A DNA stretch of 9,764 nucleotides, taken from assembly GCA_024699205.1 (NCBI GenBank), contig JAILQA010000081.1, positions 1 to 9,764 of the forward strand, written 5' to 3'. Below, in pieces: positions 6,869-9,764 of the stretch (position 1 is the first letter of the stretch; each line of letters starts with the position of its first letter). The translations under genes were made by a program, and so were the position numbers. The stretch comes from Treponema sp. Lineage in GTDB: Bacteria; Spirochaetota; Spirochaetia; Treponematales; Treponemataceae. The notes beneath the pieces are model-generated. The model had not been told where the DNA came from and ran no database searches. It worked only from the letters and a program-made list of their open reading frames with translations.

Positions 6869-8251
6869 ATGAAAAAGACTAAATTGTTTATGGCAACTGC
6901 TTTGCTTTTTGCGGCAAGTACATTATTTATTACTGGTTGTCAGCCTGAGGCAGAAAACCCAGACAGTACACCTATTGAAAAGCCGGATCCAACTCCAACA
7001 CCGGATCCTGATCCAGACCCAAATCCTAACCCAACAGAAGAAATTACTTTGGATTTGAGTGCTTATTCTTACAGAAAGAACTTTGTAAGTACAAGTGAAA
7101 CTTTGGGTATAACAATAAGTGATTGGGGTGATGGAACTGACCGTAAACCAAACGAAGATGGTTCTTGGACATTGACTGCTTCTAATAGTATGTGGGGTGG
7201 TATTTCTGGTGTCGTTGCTCCTTTTACAGGTTTAAATGCTGGATTAATTTCTCAGTATGATTACATTGCATTTACAGGTGATTTCTCTAATTTCACGATT
7301 AATGATACAGAAGACCCTGAAGTAGGAAATGCCGGTGTAAACATAAAAGTTCCAGACGTTCAGAAGAGATTTGCTACAAAGAATAAAAATGCAGATGGAA
7401 CAATAACTTATTATATCGCAACATCAGAGTTTGGCGAGGCTCCAAAAAGTGCAGTTGAGTTTGCAATCATCATTGGTGGTTCAGGTTCTATAAAATTGAC
7501 AGAAGTTTATCTTGCTGCCAAAGAAAATCCTGTAAAACCAGTTTCTGCAATCACGATTGCTCCTGAAACAACAACAATTGCTTCTGAAAATACAGTTACT
7601 TTCACAGTAAAAGATTCAAACTTTAATGACGTAACTGCAAATACAACTTTTGCAATTGATGGTGAAGATGCTACAGGTTCTACTATTGCAGCTAACGTTC
7701 TTACAGCTGGAAAAACAGCTGGAACTGTTACAGTAAAAGCTACTTATACTTGTGATGACGGTACATTTACAGCAACAGCATCTATTGAAGTTACAGCTGC
7801 ATTAACAAATCTTGTAACAACAGTTGGTCTTGAAAGAGTATACCTTGGACCTGGATGGAATGCACTTCTTCAGGATGTAACAGAATTAGCAGCTGCAGCT
7901 GAATATCTTACAATTGAAAACAATGTTGCAACATATAAATTGCCAGCAGGACTTGGTGGACAGTGGCAGGCACAGCTTAAACTTAGTACTGATGCAGGTA
8001 TTAAAAAAGACGAAAAATGGTACTTCTCTTTCAAACTGTCTGGAATGAATGGTAACTTCACTCTCAAATTGAATGACAATGAAATCTTAGTACCAATGTT
8101 CAATAATGTTGCATTTACAGACGGCCAGGTAATTACATGTTCTGGAACATCCCCTGAAGATATTGAAAATATATCTTTAATGTTTGACTTTGGAACTTGT
8201 CCAGAAGGTACAGTTGTAATTTCTGATATCATGTTTGCAAAAACAAACTAA
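6869..8251 (+). CDS. Multidomain surface lipoprotein: Pro/Asp linker, CBM-like domain, Ig-like domain, C-terminal CBM-like domain
   Basis: A 460-residue protein with a near-ideal ribosome binding site (GAGGAGG, 6856-6862), 35 bases after the previous gene. Lipobox ITGC places lipidation at Cys24. Residues ~36-56 are a proline/aspartate linker (PTPTPDPDPDPNPNP). Domain 1 (~60-217) contains ISDWGDGTD, SMWGGISG, YDYIAFTGDFS and a closing SIKLTEVYLAAK, paralleling the previous gene's domain. Domain 2 (~225-310) resembles a bacterial Ig-like (Big_2-type) module: VSAITIAPETTTIASENTV, NVLTAGKTAGTVTVKATY, TATASIEVTA. Domain 3 (~318-457) has GLGGQWQAQLKLSTDAGIKKDEKWYFSFKL, suggestive of a CBM4/9-type jelly roll. 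No catalytic motif is seen. It likely reaches out from the membrane to bind polysaccharide, in a role like the surface glycan-binding proteins of Bacteroidetes though not evidently related. The transcription terminator lies 60 bases downstream. Confidence 0.78.
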   Translation: MKKTKLFMATALLFAASTLFITGCQPEAENPDSTPIEKPDPTPTPDPDPDPNPNPTEEITLDLSAYSYRKNFVSTSETLGITISDWGDGTDRKPNEDGSWTLTASNSMWGGISGVVAPFTGLNAGLISQYDYIAFTGDFSNFTINDTEDPEVGNAGVNIKVPDVQKRFATKNKNADGTITYYIATSEFGEAPKSAVEFAIIIGGSGSIKLTEVYLAAKENPVKPVSAITIAPETTTIASENTVTFTVKDSNFNDVTANTTFAIDGEDATGSTIAANVLTAGKTAGTVTVKATYTCDDGTFTATASIEVTAALTNLVTTVGLERVYLGPGWNALLQDVTELAAAAEYLTIENNVATYKLPAGLGGQWQAQLKLSTDAGIKKDEKWYFSFKLSGMNGNFTLKLNDNEILVPMFNNVAFTDGQVITCSGTSPEDIENISLMFDFGTCPEGTVVISDIMFAKTN

Positions 8252-8311
8252 TATGGTTTTAATAAATCTCCTTGAGGTTTTGAAAATAATTAGTCCTTCA
8301 TAATGGCTTTC

Positions 8312-8345
8312 GAGGGTCCGGGATGTCATCTCGGACTCTCTTTTT
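8312..8345 (+). terminator. Strong rho-independent terminator ending the glycan cluster
   Basis: GAGGGTCCGGGAT (8312-8324) pairs with ATCTCGGACTCTC (8328-8340) around a GTC loop. This gives a 13-bp stem with two G-U pairs, directly followed by TTTTT (8341-8345). It lies 60 bases after the last lipoprotein gene and before the promoter of the next gene, marking the boundary of the transcription unit. Confidence 0.92.
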
Positions 8346-8389
8346 AAGTTTCGGGAGTTCTTGATTAGTGTGGCTGGCAATTTCTCTGA

Positions 8390-8415
8390 GGATTCCATAA
8401 AAGGATTCCATAAAG
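8390..8415 (+). repeat. Two tandem copies of a 13-base repeat (GGATTCCATAAA + 1)
   Basis: GGATTCCATAAA occurs at 8390-8401 and again at 8403-8414, a period of 13 bases. The second copy's GATTCC (8404-8409) is also inverted as GGAATC at 8420-8425 with a 10-base spacer, followed by TTTC. It sits just upstream of the -35 box of the next gene. It could be a transcription-factor site or slippage product; nothing beyond the repetition itself is demonstrated. Confidence 0.5.
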
Positions 8416-8430
8416 TGGCGGAATCTTTCA

Positions 8431-8459
8431 TTGAAAAATCAATACTTATCTGTTAAAAT
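8431..8459 (+). promoter_or_regulatory. Sigma-70-type promoter for the DUF5312-like gene
   Basis: TTGAAA (8431-8436), a 17-base spacer and TAAAAT (8454-8459) give a near-consensus housekeeping promoter. Expected transcription start is about 8465-8467, immediately before the ATG at 8468, so the mRNA would have almost no leader. No Shine-Dalgarno sequence is visible before that ATG, in contrast to every other gene start in the window. Confidence 0.72.
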
Positions 8460-8467
8460 GTTTAACT

Positions 8468-9764
8468 ATGGGTCTTTTTCAAGGTATTACAGACTTCTTT
8501 GAATCTATTTTTAAAAGGTCATCACCAGAAGTTCAAAAAAAACAACAAATTAAAAAACTCGATGCAGAAATAAGAACATTTGAGCCGGTAATTTACCGAA
8601 ATGGTAATTTACAGCCAAATTTTGGTGAATCTATTTTTGCTCTTTATAAAAATACAAAGCCCCTTAATGACTTATTTTTTGTTACAGTAAGTAATCTTGA
8701 TATACAGCGTCAAAAACGCTTTGAATCACAGCTTATAATAACAGGTTATTCACCAGAATATCTTAGTATATTGGACACTCTTTCCTTTGAAAGCAGAAAA
8801 GAAGAAATCTTAGCCGAAACAAGCAATGTTGACAGGGTTTATATTCGTCAGCGAAATCAGATGGAAAGACTGTTAAAAGAACTTAATTCCGATAGTTTTA
8901 AGCGAATGGATAAAGATATTCTTGAATTACGCCAGCTTGTAGATTTTTGTAAAATCAGTTTTGTTCCAATCCTTCAGATTTTTGACCTTAATTTTACAGT
9001 GATGAATCCTGCTTATAAACCAGTTTATTCAGAAGTTCCAGTAAATAAGGCCGTTAATCTTCTTGAAGATTTGTATTATCAGATTGCAGGAATGAAGATT
9101 ACGACTTCGGTTGCAGATGAAGTTCTTGCTCTTGCTCAGTTACGAAAAGGACATCCTTTGACAGATCAGGAAGCCAAAGGTTATATGTCTAATCTTAAAA
9201 AAATCAATTATGTAATTACCAGAATCCTCACGCCAGACCATCTCAAAGCTTTAATCCGTTATGCCCGACAGGACTTAGTGTATGAACCGCAAATAGCTAT
9301 GTACACCGGTTCGCCAAGGCAGGAATTTGCAAATCTCTTCCAGTCACGTTTTGATGCCGATGAGCAGCGTATAAAATCAGAAATTCAGGACGAACGCATA
9401 AGTTCCGATGTTTCTGCACTTTTCAAGGATATAAAAATAGAAGAATTGTACGGTTATAATACACAGGAAAATTCAGTGTTGCAGTCAAACATTTCTTTAT
9501 CCTTTATGTGGATTCTTCCGCTAAGAGTTTTAAAAACCTTCTTAAAATATTTTATTTCAGATCCAATCAAGAGCCTGTTAAACGATATTGTTATAGAAGG
9601 TTTCTTTAATAATCCGGCTTATAAATCAGATTTTTCAACAACGGTCTATGCAGTTTTGAATGCCTTTACCGAAATTCAGGATTTTGAAAATTCCTTCCGT
9701 GATGGGCAGCCAAACAGTATTGCCGTAATGCGAAGTTATATAAAAGATAGTCATAAAGATAAGG
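8468..9764 (+). CDS. DUF5312-like spirochaete protein of unknown function, 3' truncated by window edge
   Basis: The frame is open from the ATG at 8468 to the right edge (432 codons visible, no stop), starting MGLFQGITDFFESIFKR. There is no signal peptide; the chain is rich in charged helices (e.g. QKKQQIKKLDAEIRTFEP near the start, RQRNQMERLLKEL later) and looks cytoplasmic, with one short hydrophobic stretch around residues 342-352 (ISLSFMWILPL). I recognise the overall sequence as resembling the DUF5312 family found in Treponema; no function is known to me. The start is chosen because it fits the promoter at 8431-8459. The ATG at 8458 overlaps the -10 box and is in another frame that stops quickly. 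It lies beyond a strong terminator and is most likely unrelated to the glycan cluster. Confidence 0.8.
   Translation, partial: MGLFQGITDFFESIFKRSSPEVQKKQQIKKLDAEIRTFEPVIYRNGNLQPNFGESIFALYKNTKPLNDLFFVTVSNLDIQRQKRFESQLIITGYSPEYLSILDTLSFESRKEEILAETSNVDRVYIRQRNQMERLLKELNSDSFKRMDKDILELRQLVDFCKISFVPILQIFDLNFTVMNPAYKPVYSEVPVNKAVNLLEDLYYQIAGMKITTSVADEVLALAQLRKGHPLTDQEAKGYMSNLKKINYVITRILTPDHLKALIRYARQDLVYEPQIAMYTGSPRQEFANLFQSRFDADEQRIKSEIQDERISSDVSALFKDIKIEELYGYNTQENSVLQSNISLSFMWILPLRVLKTFLKYFISDPIKSLLNDIVIEGFFNNPAYKSDFSTTVYAVLNAFTEIQDFENSFRDGQPNSIAVMRSYIKDSHKDK

Noticed and set aside
8177..8431. 84-residue open frame on the - strand across the intergenic gap
   Set aside because: It runs through the terminator hairpin and the tandem repeat and has no coding features.
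1..9764. tRNA or rRNA genes, CRISPR arrays, transposases or IS ends
   Set aside because: None was recognised by reading either strand; the repeats seen are short and local.

Overview
The window looks like a piece of a host-associated Treponema (Spirochaetes) chromosome, probably from a gut or rumen species. The reasons are a low-GC sequence, several lipoproteins with short spirochaete-style lipoboxes, and a rightmost gene that I recognise as resembling the Treponema DUF5312 family. All genes are on the + strand. Family calls were made by eye; no database search was run.

Layout: (1) 2-994 is the 3' part of an AraC-type regulator, probably YesN-like, whose start lies left of the window. (2) 995-1211 is a 217-base gap with TTCTCTAA repeats, then a 12-bp perfect palindrome and a 27-base hairpin just before the next gene. 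(3) 1212-6020 is a tightly packed cluster: a CBM9-like lipoprotein, a 1041-residue protein joining a clan GH-A glycosidase domain to what looks like an outer-membrane beta-barrel, and a GH16 endo-beta-glucanase lipoprotein carrying the laminarinase-type EIDIME active site. (4) 6021-6149 holds a nested inverted repeat. (5) 6150-8251 encodes two more lipoproteins with low-complexity linkers and beta-sandwich, carbohydrate-binding-like domains. (6) A strong intrinsic terminator at 8312-8345 closes the cluster. (7) After a short tandem repeat and a near-consensus promoter, an unrelated cytoplasmic DUF5312-like gene starts at 8468 and runs off the right edge.

How they may work together (inference): the cluster reads as a beta-glucan (laminarin or mixed-linkage) capture and degradation locus without SusC/SusD. 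The GH16 lipoprotein would cut the polymer at the surface or in the periplasm, the CBM-like lipoproteins would hold the glucan, and the glycosidase/barrel protein would either display a second hydrolase or join a pore to a glycosidase. The AraC-type regulator upstream is the natural candidate controller. The glycosidase/barrel fusion is the most unusual item in the window.
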